From NCBI GenBank assembly GCA_031550435.1, contig JAVBOO010000026.1, positions 97,498-161,497 on the forward strand: DNA of 64,000 nucleotides. Direction: 5' to 3'. The notes under the pieces were generated by a model, which was given only the letters and a program-made list of their open reading frames with translations, had not been told where the DNA came from and did no database searches. This DNA is from JAVBOO01 sp031550435. Its GTDB lineage: Bacteria; Bacillota; Clostridia; Lachnospirales; WRAX01. Below, in pieces: positions 16,743 to 25,484 of this stretch. The position numbers and the translations under genes are program-made. Each line of letters starts with the position of its first letter. Within the stretch, counting starts at the first letter, position 1.

Positions 16743-17592
16743 TAGCTATATTAACGATATCGTTACCCGCTCGTGCCTTCCTTGGCAGGAGCGCATGCGT
16801 GTCAAAAAAGATTTGAGGGCGGAAATAAACGAAGCTTTTGACAGGGGAGAGTACCCGGAGCAGATTATGGAGCGCATGGGCGAACCCGATGAAATCGCCC
16901 GGGAATTATATGAAAACCATTGCGGAAGATCCGACCGCCCCTTTAAGGAATATAAATCGAGTTTTAATGTAATGGGGCTTCCTCTTTATCATATAATAAA
17001 GACAAAATACCGCAGAAACGGCGTACGCTTGGGGACTATGGAATACGAACGCATACATGTGCCGGCTGCAAAAGGGTTTTTCGCTGTCGGCAGCAGGGCA
17101 AGAGGCGTTTTTGCCTTCGGTAATCTTTCCTGCGGTGTCGTTGCTTTTGGGAACCTGAGCGCAGGTATAATATCAGTCGGCAATATAAGCGCGGGCATAT
17201 TCACCCTCGGAAACATAGGCTTGGGACTGCTTGCCTCGTTCGGAAATGTCGCGGCGGGTTTATTCTCGTTCGGAAATGTCGCGGCCGGTTACGCAGCAGC
17301 AGGCAATGCCGCCTTGGGCCGCTACGCCGCGGGGAACTCTGTTTGCGGAGATTTCGCTTTTAAGATACCGACGGACAATATTGCCTCGGGCATCGGCTCA
17401 GTCAGAGAGTTTTTCTCGAACGCACCCGGACCTGTCAGATCATTCTTTGATTTCGCCGCATCGTTTATCGAGAACTTGTTTTTAGGACAGAACGCAGGCA
17501 TAAAAACGACAGCCGCAGTATTTTGCGCAGCCGCGCTGATTTCCCTGCCGTTTATAATCAGCAGAGTAATAATAAGCCGTGACAGGCAATAA
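16732..17592 (+). CDS. HAAS (DUF1700-like) domain protein with ten-residue Gly-Asn repeats and C-terminal TM helix
   Basis: This 286-residue protein has an N-terminal HAAS/DUF1700-type helical domain (about 1-62; LPWQERMRVKKDLRAEINEAF, MGEPDEIARELYEN). A linker leads to a Gly-rich region at about 118-205 built of about eight ten-residue units with a fixed Gly-Asn, such as AFGNLSCGVV, AFGNLSAGII, SVGNISAGIF, SFGNVAAGYA and AAGNAALGRY. A final hydrophobic segment (about 258-280) looks like a transmembrane helix. The regular period suggests a beta-solenoid. The partner PadR gene overlaps its start. Known relatives of the HAAS domain act in membrane-linked signalling; the job of the repeat here is unknown. 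Confidence 0.82.
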   Translation: MKINSYINDIVTRSCLPWQERMRVKKDLRAEINEAFDRGEYPEQIMERMGEPDEIARELYENHCGRSDRPFKEYKSSFNVMGLPLYHIIKTKYRRNGVRLGTMEYERIHVPAAKGFFAVGSRARGVFAFGNLSCGVVAFGNLSAGIISVGNISAGIFTLGNIGLGLLASFGNVAAGLFSFGNVAAGYAAAGNAALGRYAAGNSVCGDFAFKIPTDNIASGIGSVREFFSNAPGPVRSFFDFAASFIENLFLGQNAGIKTTAAVFCAAALISLPFIISRVIISRDRQ

Positions 17593-17612
17593 ATACGGCC
17601 CGAGTGAGCCAA

Positions 17613-17765
17613 GTAAGTGCTGATTTAATCGAACGGTTGCGCCCGCAAGGTACAACCGCAAGCATCCCGATCCGCACAAAGGCCGTATGACGACCGCTTA
17701 GGACGAGTATGCGCGGATTAAATCAGCCGAGTATCAGTCAAAAGTGATTTAACCGGTGGTTACCT
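17613..17765 (+). repeat. Family A interspersed repeat, full copy 3
   Basis: This 153-bp copy is slightly more diverged than the others. For example, the right end reads AACCGGTGGTTACCT instead of AATCAGTGTTTACCT. It fills the gap between the convergent HAAS gene (stop 20 bp before) and TPR gene (stop 7 bp after). Confidence 0.9.
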
Positions 17766-17772
17766 GATTACA

Positions 17773-18609
17773 TCACTCGACGGACGAAGCTCTGTACTTC
17801 GCCAGTTTTGCGTCTATCATTTCCTGAGTCACGGTATTGAGCGATATAACCCCTCTTTCGTCCGCGTTCTCAAAGTAAAGCTTTGCGGCTTCCGTTTCGC
17901 CCTCAGCCTCGGCGATTTCTCCGAGATAGTAGTGACTGTCCGCAAGGCGCGGGTTATACTCGACCGCCTTTAAAAAAGCTTCTTTAGCTGCGACAATATT
18001 ACCTTTTTTGTAATTGATCTGGCCCATATTGTCCCATGCCGATGCATGCATGGGACCCTTTTCGAGAGCCAGTTTCGTCACTTCTAGCGCTTTTTCGTCG
18101 TTTCCGTTGAGATGATATACAAAGCCGAGAGTTGCGAGTGCCGTTGAGTTTACATCACTGTATTTGCTTCTCATTTCTTCAAATGTTCTTATCGAGGAGT
18201 CAAGATCTTTCATAGCCCAATACGCGCTTCCGAGAGAAAGCATCAGGCTTTTTTCGATTATCGGCTGAGGTTTGTTACCCAGCCCTCTTTTTATTACCTC
18301 AATCGCTTCTTCGCCTTTGCCGGCGCGTATAAGCAAAATCGCGTAGTTCGAGCAAGCTCTTGCATTGTTCGGGTCTGTTTTATATGCCATCTCGAAATAT
18401 TTCTCGGCTTTATCCATGCGTTTTCGCGTAAAATGAGAATTGGCTATGATAGTAAGAAATGTTGAACGGAAAAAACAGACAAGCGCGAGACCGATCACAA
18501 CATACACGGCAATAAGCCCGATTGTCCCAAACCTCAAAACATTCAGAGCAACATAGTTTATGAGATATACCGCCGCTATTACGGCTACAAGTCTGAGTAT
18601 ATTTTTCAT
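17773..18609 (-). CDS. Tetratricopeptide-repeat membrane protein
   Basis: This 278-residue protein has two N-terminal transmembrane helices (about 5-25 and 30-52) followed by about five TPR units in the cytoplasmic or extracytoplasmic part (AEKYFEMAYKTDPNNARACSNYAILLIRAGK, SAWDNMGQINYKKGN and ADSHYYLGEIAEAEGE lie in the repeats). TPR proteins act as scaffolds for protein complexes; no partner can be named. GGGAGG precedes the ATG. Single gene. Confidence 0.85.
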   Translation of the reverse strand: MKNILRLVAVIAAVYLINYVALNVLRFGTIGLIAVYVVIGLALVCFFRSTFLTIIANSHFTRKRMDKAEKYFEMAYKTDPNNARACSNYAILLIRAGKGEEAIEVIKRGLGNKPQPIIEKSLMLSLGSAYWAMKDLDSSIRTFEEMRSKYSDVNSTALATLGFVYHLNGNDEKALEVTKLALEKGPMHASAWDNMGQINYKKGNIVAAKEAFLKAVEYNPRLADSHYYLGEIAEAEGETEAAKLYFENADERGVISLNTVTQEMIDAKLAKYRASSVE

Positions 18610-18838
18610 AAAAACCTCCCTCGTTCATGAGCATGAGTGTAGCATAACGCGGCTCGCGTTTCAAGAATCAAACGCGCGCATCCCGCTTATGCTCGAGCGG
18701 CTGTATTTCAATACTCTCCCATAGCTTGTCATATTTTCCGGTTATCAAAATATATATTAGTAAAGCCTTGCAGAACGAGGACTCTGCCTTGGTCAGAAAC
18801 TCGTTTTACCGGGAAGCATTTTACAAGGGGAGATATTC

Positions 18839-21505
18839 ATGAACGCACACGAGCAACGTAAAGAGACGGTTATCAGGCAATTGAACTCAAACGCCGATAT
18901 CGGGCTTAACGACGGTCAAGTCGCGGAAAGGCTCGATACTTACGGAAAAAATAAGCTTGAAGACAAAAAAAAAGCGCCGCTTATAGCAAGGTTTTTCGCT
19001 CAGATGAACGATTTTATGATTATCGTGCTGCTCGCGGCGGCTGCGATATCGCTTTTTATATCGCATATACACGGCGACAATGACTACATCGATGCCGTGA
19101 TTATACTCGCGATAGTTACGCTTAACGCAGTTTTGGGCCTTGTTCAGGAGAGCAAGGCGGAAAAGGCTCTCGAAGCGCTGAAAAAACTGTCGGCTCCGTC
19201 CGCAAAGGCGCTGAGAAACGGAACCGTTTCCGTCTTAGACGCCGAGCTCATCGTTCCCGGCGATATCATACTGCTTGAAGCGGGCTGCTATGTTCCCGCG
19301 GACGCAAGACTTATAACAAGCCATAACCTTATGGCCGAGGAATCCGCACTGACAGGAGAGTCCGTCCCGACGGAAAAAGATGCTGACACGGTTGTGCCCG
19401 AAACCTCCGCTCTCGGCGACAGAAAAAACATTGTGTTTTCCGGCACAAGCATCAGTTACGGACGCGCAACGGCAGTCGTCACGGGAACGGGTATGAGAAC
19501 CGAGGTCGGGAAAATTGCCGCAGGTATCATGCAGAGCGAAACCCCGGATACTCCGCTGCAAAAAAAACTGGCCCATACCGGAAAAATACTCGGTATAATC
19601 GCGCTTTGCATATGCGGTATTATTTTTGTTGCCGGAGTTTTAAGAAGTATTCCTCCGTTTGATATGTTCATGACATCCGTAAGTCTTGCAGTTGCGGCCA
19701 TACCGGAGGGACTGCCTGCAATAGTCACGGTTATGCTGGCTATCGGCGTTCAGAAAATGGCCGGGCACAACGCTGTCATAAGAAAACTGCCGGCTGTCGA
19801 AACGCTTGGACAGGCCACTGTAATCTGCTCCGATAAAACAGGCACTTTGACACAAAACAAAATGACGGTCGAACGGGTTACCGACGGTTTTAAAACCCTC
19901 GAAAGCAATAACGAGCACAGGCGCGAGATTTTAAAGTTTGCGGCTCTCTGTACGGACTGTGTTCAAGACAAAGACGCATATATAGGAGACCCTACGGAAA
20001 TCGCGCTCGTTAAGGCCGCAGAAGCGTCCGGGCTTAACAAATCGAGACTGGAAATAGACTATGTAAGAGTCTCGGAACTGCCGTTCGAATCAAAGCGCAA
20101 GCTTATGAGCGTTACGCTCAAAAACGGAACAGAATTTATAACCGTAACAAAGGGTGCGCCCGATGTGCTGCTCGGCCGCTGTACCCTATATTCGGCTCTC
20201 GGCCGGGAAAATCCTTTAAATGAAGAAGCCCGCAGGCGTATTTCGGCGGCAAACGCCTTGATGGCGCAAGACGCACTGAGGGTTATCGCCGTTGCTTACA
20301 GGCGTTTTGAGTCATTTTCCGGAGGTATGACAAGCGAAAAATCCGAGACAGAGCTTGTGTTTCTCGGTCTTGTCGGAATGGAGGATCCCCCGAGAGATGA
20401 GGCTTTTGAAGCGGTCCGGGTCTGCAAAGAAGCCGGAATTAAGCCTGTAATGATAACCGGCGACCATGTTTTGACAGCGACTGCGACAGCCAAAAAACTC
20501 GGGATACTTTCCGCGGGCGATAAGGCTTTGACAGGCGACGAACTGTCAAAGATGAGCGAGCAGGAGCTGTTCGACAGGATTTACGACTATTCTGTATTTG
20601 CCAGGGTAAGCCCCGAAAACAAACTCCAAATTGTTCGCGCATTTCAAAAACACGGCGAAACGGTCGCAATGACCGGAGACGGCGTGAACGACGCTCCTGC
20701 ACTTAAAGCCGCCGATATAGGCTGCGCGATGGGCATATCGGGAACGGATACCGCAAAGGCCGCCGCCGATATTATTTTGACCGACGATAATTTCGCAACG
20801 ATAGTAAGTGCAATCGAAGAAGGCAGAGGCATATACGAAAACATCAAAAAATCGGTGCATTTCCTGCTTTCGAGCAATATAGGCGAAATAATCACGATTT
20901 TTGCCGCAATACTTTTGGGATGGAAGTCTCCGCTCACGGCGATACAACTTCTGTGGGTCAATCTTGTAACGGACTCCCTGCCCGCCATAGCTCTCGGGCT
21001 TGACCCGAACAGTCACGACATAATGAGAAAAAAACCTTATTCCGCCGAAAAAAGCCTGTTTTCGGGAGGTCTGTGGCAAAAGATATTCTTTGAGGGCGGA
21101 ATGATAGGAATGCTCGCACTCATCGGTTTCGGAATCGGCACGATTTTCTTTGACGCTCCCGGCAGACATTTCGTCGGAAGCACAATGGCTTTCGCGACAC
21201 TCAGCATATCTCAGCTTGTGCATGCTTTTAACATGAGGAGCGAGGGTTCTATATTCAATTTAAATCCTCTCGGGAATATTTACCTTGTAGGCGCGCTCAT
21301 TGCCGGGATTATTCTCCAGATTTCCGTGATAACGATAAAACCTTTGGCTGCGGTGTTTAAGGTCTCGAGCCTTGAGCCGAAGGAATGGCTTGTTGTTGCT
21401 TTCCTGTGCATTATGCCGATAATAATTGTCGAGATTGAAAAAGCTCTTTCATCCGGCAAGGAGGAAAAGGCGGCAGGCGGGATAAGGCTTAAAAAAAGAG
21501 CTTAA
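18839..21505 (+). CDS. Calcium-transporting P-type ATPase (P2 type)
   Basis: This 888-residue cation ATPase has the full architecture: an N-terminal cytoplasmic domain, the actuator loop with LTGESVP, the channel motif PEGLPAIV in M4, the phosphorylation site DKTGTLTQNKM (Asp about 331), the hinge TGDGVNDAPAL, and six C-terminal helices with NLVTDSLPAIALG in M6. These intramembrane motifs match SERCA/PMCA-like Ca2+ pumps such as LMCA1 and YloB rather than Na+/K+ pumps. AAGGGGAGA precedes the ATG. It is transcribed alone and ends at a strong terminator. Ca2+ export is expected; Mn2+ is possible. Confidence 0.93.
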   Translation: MNAHEQRKETVIRQLNSNADIGLNDGQVAERLDTYGKNKLEDKKKAPLIARFFAQMNDFMIIVLLAAAAISLFISHIHGDNDYIDAVIILAIVTLNAVLGLVQESKAEKALEALKKLSAPSAKALRNGTVSVLDAELIVPGDIILLEAGCYVPADARLITSHNLMAEESALTGESVPTEKDADTVVPETSALGDRKNIVFSGTSISYGRATAVVTGTGMRTEVGKIAAGIMQSETPDTPLQKKLAHTGKILGIIALCICGIIFVAGVLRSIPPFDMFMTSVSLAVAAIPEGLPAIVTVMLAIGVQKMAGHNAVIRKLPAVETLGQATVICSDKTGTLTQNKMTVERVTDGFKTLESNNEHRREILKFAALCTDCVQDKDAYIGDPTEIALVKAAEASGLNKSRLEIDYVRVSELPFESKRKLMSVTLKNGTEFITVTKGAPDVLLGRCTLYSALGRENPLNEEARRRISAANALMAQDALRVIAVAYRRFESFSGGMTSEKSETELVFLGLVGMEDPPRDEAFEAVRVCKEAGIKPVMITGDHVLTATATAKKLGILSAGDKALTGDELSKMSEQELFDRIYDYSVFARVSPENKLQIVRAFQKHGETVAMTGDGVNDAPALKAADIGCAMGISGTDTAKAAADIILTDDNFATIVSAIEEGRGIYENIKKSVHFLLSSNIGEIITIFAAILLGWKSPLTAIQLLWVNLVTDSLPAIALGLDPNSHDIMRKKPYSAEKSLFSGGLWQKIFFEGGMIGMLALIGFGIGTIFFDAPGRHFVGSTMAFATLSISQLVHAFNMRSEGSIFNLNPLGNIYLVGALIAGIILQISVITIKPLAAVFKVSSLEPKEWLVVAFLCIMPIIIVEIEKALSSGKEEKAAGGIRLKKRA

Positions 21506-21548
21506 ACCTATGTATTTCTTTGGAGCAGAAATCGCTTGCCGCATACGC

Positions 21549-21596
21549 AAAAAAGCCGAAGGCTCACCGTTTTACGGGTTTGCCTCGGCTTTTTTA
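21549..21596 (+). terminator. Terminator of the P-type ATPase gene
   Basis: AAAAAAGCCGAAGGC pairs with GCCTCGGCTTTTTT around an 18-base loop, ending in a T-run. Confidence 0.85.
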
Positions 21597-21614
21597 TGCA
21601 CGCTACACTCTTTC

Positions 21615-21657
21615 AGGTAAACGCTGATTAATTGACTTCAGACAAATACACGGCTGA
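21615..21657 (-). repeat. Family A fragment (right end, minus orientation)
   Basis: Read on the minus strand, this matches the last 43 or so bases of family A, from AAATCAGCCG to the end GTTTACCT, with several substitutions. It abuts the stop codon of the secreted protein gene at 21659. Confidence 0.65.
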
Positions 21658-21658
21658 C

Positions 21659-22384
21659 TTAGAACGACTTCGTTGATTCAAATTTTATTTCCGTGTCCGG
21701 GCTCTGATTTCCGCTCCCGTCACCGAAAATCTGCATATTAAACTCTGCGCGGTGAGCTCCGCCGAACTCGCCTTCAACCTTAATCCTGCCGATTTCTTTC
21801 AAAATATTCTCGGGCAAATCCCTAAGGCAGAACATTCCTTCGGAGCTGTTTACGGCAGCGATTGCTTCGTCGGCCTCTGTTTGTGTAATTTTACCTTCCG
21901 CGACAAGCGCGTTTATCCGCTCTGTTATTGCAGCCTTCATTTGTGTTTCCATTTCGGCTCTTTGCTCATCGCTCATCATTTCACCGCCGACATGGAAGCC
22001 CCTGCCTTCGGAACCGAACTCTATGCCTATTTTCGGCATAAATGCTTCTCTAACGGCCTCCGGCAATGACGAAAGGTCAATTCTTCCTTCCGTTTGCCCA
22101 AGCAGCGCGATTGCTTCGTCGGCCTCTGTCTGTGTAATTTTGCCTTCCGTGACAAGCGCCGCGAGCCTTTCTTTTATGCGTTCAGTAAAACCGATTTTTT
22201 CGTCTCCGGCTGTAAACATGAAATTAATCTTGTGCCCAAACGTCGGAGAGTCAACTGCTTGTGCATTGGCGCTTAACGCCGCCGAAACAAGCTGATTCCT
22301 TCCGGATGCAAAAACGGGTGATACTGCTGCCGCAGCTGACATGGATAGTGCCAGCGCCGTGATAATAACGAGATTCTTCTTCAT
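21659..22384 (-). CDS. Secreted protein with duplicated DUF2680-like motif
   Basis: This 241-residue protein has a signal peptide (KKNLVIITALALSMSAAAAVSPVFASG) and two copies of a short helical motif: KERLAALVTEGKITQTEADE (about 71-90) and ERINALVAEGKITQTEADE (about 153-172). Each is followed by a segment with E-G-x-x-x-L-x-x-L-P-E. The motif resembles DUF2680-type repeats found in secreted Clostridial proteins. The two copies are also nearly identical in DNA over a core of about 40 bases, pointing to recent duplication or conversion. AGGAGA precedes the ATG. Function unknown. Confidence 0.7.
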   Translation of the reverse strand: MKKNLVIITALALSMSAAAAVSPVFASGRNQLVSAALSANAQAVDSPTFGHKINFMFTAGDEKIGFTERIKERLAALVTEGKITQTEADEAIALLGQTEGRIDLSSLPEAVREAFMPKIGIEFGSEGRGFHVGGEMMSDEQRAEMETQMKAAITERINALVAEGKITQTEADEAIAAVNSSEGMFCLRDLPENILKEIGRIKVEGEFGGAHRAEFNMQIFGDGSGNQSPDTEIKFESTKSF

Positions 22385-22773
22385 TTATATCTCCTCTCTT
22401 CTCCGCCGATATCGGCTGACGTTTTTCAAAGCTTTCAAGCGTACGTTTAGAAACAAAAATCTCCCGGTTATACGACAAAATTCCGGAATTTTCGCATTGC
22501 CGACCGGCTCTGTCTCTCAATACTCCGTTTTTCTGCTTTGTTACGCAAGTATAAACTTCGTATATGAACACATAATGAGCAGTTTATTAACAAATTGTAA
22601 AATAGTGGTGCAAGGCCCGGACTTTTCGGAGCGCATAAACCATAACGTCCGATTGTTCATAGTTCACAAATATTTTGTTCTGGTCTTGTTATATTGTAAG
22701 TGTTATAATACGCTAAAGGAGTCCGAACAGACTGAGGACAAAGTTCTACTTATATTTTAGCGAGGTTGAGATA
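22385..22773. other. Divergent intergenic region upstream of spoIID
   Basis: There is no supported gene. TATAAT at 22704-22709 is a possible -10 for the SpoIID-family gene, but no vegetative -35 fits at 16-18 bp. A sporulation sigma factor may be used, but I cannot identify a clear sigma-E site. The leader ends with GAGGTTGAG before the ATG at 22774. Confidence 0.4.
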
Positions 22774-24357
22774 ATGCTTAAAAAAATGTTTACACTTTTC
22801 ATCAGCGCAATCGTGACCGCAGGCTCGCTTTCAATCGGAACGGTTAACGTAAGCGCCGCCGAGTTTATGACTACAGTCAGAGTCGGACTTGAAGCAAAAT
22901 TTGCCGGTGTCGAAACCGTACAGTTTTCGGACAAGGTTCTGACTGCGGGCTATGAAAGAAGCGGAGAACTCGCGGATTATACAGTTTTAAATTCACAAGC
23001 CGGTTTCACGGTCGGCTACTCTAATCAATACTTTGTCAATACCGGAACATACGCACCGAGTCTTGACCTGCTCGGAGCTTCCCTTTCTGCTTATAAAAAC
23101 GCAGGCTATACAGCACGCCCTTGTTTCTCGGCACCGTTTCTGTGGACGGTTTACATAGGCGGCTTCTCGAGCGCAAACGAAGCTATTAACACCGCGGCGG
23201 CAATCGGAACATCAGCTTCTGCCGTATACTCCAAGCGTTTGATAACAATTTCGGACGGTTCGGACATTGTCATGATGTTTGACAGCACGGATGCCTTCCC
23301 TCAGTTTTGTTCTCCCGACGGTATTACCGCGATGGGCGTGCGAAAATACAGAGGGCGTATCGAATGCGGAAGGTATACGGGCCAAAACCTGACGGCTGTC
23401 AACGTTATAAGCACCGAAAAATACCTTTACGGTGTCGTACCTTCCGAAATGCCTTCCTCATGGGAACTTGAGGCTCTTAAGGCTCAAGCTGTCTCCGCGA
23501 GAACTTATACGCAAACACGAAAAGGCGTTCATGCCGCTCAGGGCTACGACCTGTGCGACGGAGTACATTGCCAAATGTATCTCGGAGTTACGAACGAATC
23601 CGCGAACGCGACACTGGCTGTAGACGCAACGCAGGGAATTATCGCGGTATATAACGGGAAGGCTATAATGGCGACATACTGTGCTTCCAGCGGCGGCTAT
23701 ACCGACAGCAGCGAAAACGTTTGGACGGAAGCGCTGCCGTATCTGCGCTCTGTGCCCGATTTGTACGAAACAACGGGCAAAACATGGACGCGCACGTTTG
23801 CCCTCAACGATATATCAACGCTTTTGACAGCAAAACAGATTAAAATCGGTACGCTTTTATCCGTTAAGCTCTCGGAGATTTCCGCTTCGGGACGTGTTCA
23901 GAAGCTTACTTTTGTCGGCTCTTCGGGCTCCCATACTATAGCGAAGGAAGAAATCCGTACATTTTTCTCATCGCTGCCCGGCGGCTCGCTCGAGAGCAGA
24001 AACTTTGTTATGACCGATGCTTCGACTAGCTCAAGCTCGGCTCAGTACTTTATATCGAACGGAACTCAAAACGTTTCATCCGCACTGGCGCCGCTTTATG
24101 TTCAAAACGCGGCAGGATCGCAGGGAACACTTTCGGGTTCGTCGATATTTGCTGTTAACTCTGCCGGCATTGTTGCGGTTTCGTCCGCGGCGGTTGTCAT
24201 GGAATCTACCGGCGCAACGTTTACGCTTGCGGGAAAAGGAAGCGGGCACGGCGTCGGAATGAGCCAGCACGGAGCAAACGGCTTCGCCAAAAACGGTTAC
24301 ATGTTTGACCAAATACTAAAATATTATTATACGGGGATTGAATTGGAGCAACACTGA
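22774..24357 (+). CDS. spoIID: SpoIID/LytB domain protein
   Basis: This 527-residue exported protein has a signal peptide (residues 1-28) and an N-terminal part with a possible SPOR-like segment (about 100-155). The SpoIID catalytic domain starts at KYLYGVVPSEMPSSWELEALKAQ, whose Glu matches the catalytic residue of the SpoIID lytic transglycosylase, and the protein ends in GSGHGVGMSQHGANGFAKNG. SpoIID removes septal peptidoglycan during engulfment; LytB-type relatives enhance amidases in vegetative cells. The extra length makes the exact paralogue uncertain, so the symbol is tentative. Confidence 0.85.
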   Translation: MLKKMFTLFISAIVTAGSLSIGTVNVSAAEFMTTVRVGLEAKFAGVETVQFSDKVLTAGYERSGELADYTVLNSQAGFTVGYSNQYFVNTGTYAPSLDLLGASLSAYKNAGYTARPCFSAPFLWTVYIGGFSSANEAINTAAAIGTSASAVYSKRLITISDGSDIVMMFDSTDAFPQFCSPDGITAMGVRKYRGRIECGRYTGQNLTAVNVISTEKYLYGVVPSEMPSSWELEALKAQAVSARTYTQTRKGVHAAQGYDLCDGVHCQMYLGVTNESANATLAVDATQGIIAVYNGKAIMATYCASSGGYTDSSENVWTEALPYLRSVPDLYETTGKTWTRTFALNDISTLLTAKQIKIGTLLSVKLSEISASGRVQKLTFVGSSGSHTIAKEEIRTFFSSLPGGSLESRNFVMTDASTSSSSAQYFISNGTQNVSSALAPLYVQNAAGSQGTLSGSSIFAVNSAGIVAVSSAAVVMESTGATFTLAGKGSGHGVGMSQHGANGFAKNGYMFDQILKYYYTGIELEQH

Positions 24358-24365
24358 TTCAGTGA

Positions 24366-25397
24366 ATGACTATGGATGTTAAAGACTTTTATTTTGACCT
24401 GCCGAAGGAATTGATAGCGCAGACGCCTCTGACTGACAGAACTTCTTCGAGGCTGTTATTTCTCGGTAAAACAAACGGCAACATTACTCACGAGCATTTT
24501 TATAATATAACGGATCATCTTAACCGGGGAGACTGCCTTGTACTAAACGATACGAGGGTTATACCCGCCAGACTGTACGGAACAAAGTTCGAAACGGGAG
24601 CGGCTGTTGAAATACTGCTGCTTCAGAGAAAGGATATCCGCACCTGGGAAGCGCTTGTCCGTCCGGGCAAAAAACTCAGAACGGGCGACAAAATCGTTTT
24701 TGCAAAAGACATATTGTCCGGTGAAATCACGGAGGTTAAAGAAGAAGGCAACAGGCTTATACGTTTCGAATTTGAAGGAAGCTTCGAGGCCGTGCTCGAT
24801 ATGCTCGGAGAGATGCCGCTTCCCCCTTATATAACCGAAAAGCTGAGCGACAAGAACCGCTATCAGACCGTTTATTCAAAGCATGAGGGTTCGGCGGCCG
24901 CACCGACTGCAGGGCTGCATTTTACAGAGGAGCTGCTCGGCAAAATCAGGGGTAAAGGCGTTAAACTCGCGTTCTTGACGCTGCACGTCGGACTTGGAAC
25001 CTTCCGTCCGGTCAAGGTCGAAAAAATCGAGGAGCACTTGATGCATTCGGAATATTTTTCGATATCAAAAGAGTGCTGCGACACGATAAACGAAACGAAA
25101 AAGGCCGGCGGCAGGGTTATAGCCGTCGGAACGACAAGCTGCCGGACACTAGAATCCGTTTCGGACGAAAACGGCTTTGTTAAATCTTGCAGCGGCAATA
25201 CCGACATTTTTATTTATCCCGGTTATAAATTTAAGCTCATAGACGGGCTGATAACAAACTTTCACTTGCCGGAATCAACGCTTATCATGCTCGTTTCGGC
25301 ATTCGCCGGCAGAGAAAATGTTATGAACGCATACGAAACTGCCATAAAAGAGCGCTACAGGTTTTTCAGTTTTGGAGACGGAATGCTTATATTATAG
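24366..25397 (+). CDS. queA: S-adenosylmethionine:tRNA ribosyltransferase-isomerase
   Basis: This 343-residue enzyme transfers the ribosyl part of SAM to preQ1 in tRNA, giving epoxyqueuosine in queuosine synthesis. Typical motifs are visible: FYFDLPKELIAQTP at the N-terminus, NDTRVIPARL, AAPTAGLHFT, HVGLGTFRPV and NFHLPESTL. The start lies 8 bp after the spoIID-like stop, with no strong ribosome-binding site, so translational coupling is possible; an ATG two codons later is an alternative. No tgt or queG is nearby. Confidence 0.96.
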   Translation: MTMDVKDFYFDLPKELIAQTPLTDRTSSRLLFLGKTNGNITHEHFYNITDHLNRGDCLVLNDTRVIPARLYGTKFETGAAVEILLLQRKDIRTWEALVRPGKKLRTGDKIVFAKDILSGEITEVKEEGNRLIRFEFEGSFEAVLDMLGEMPLPPYITEKLSDKNRYQTVYSKHEGSAAAPTAGLHFTEELLGKIRGKGVKLAFLTLHVGLGTFRPVKVEKIEEHLMHSEYFSISKECCDTINETKKAGGRVIAVGTTSCRTLESVSDENGFVKSCSGNTDIFIYPGYKFKLIDGLITNFHLPESTLIMLVSAFAGRENVMNAYETAIKERYRFFSFGDGMLIL

Positions 25398-25484
25398 AAA
25401 AATTAAAATCCAAAAACCAAAAAATGATGTATTGCCGCGGAAGTTAATTACCGCATAAAATACCCGCAATTTGGAGGACCGCGG

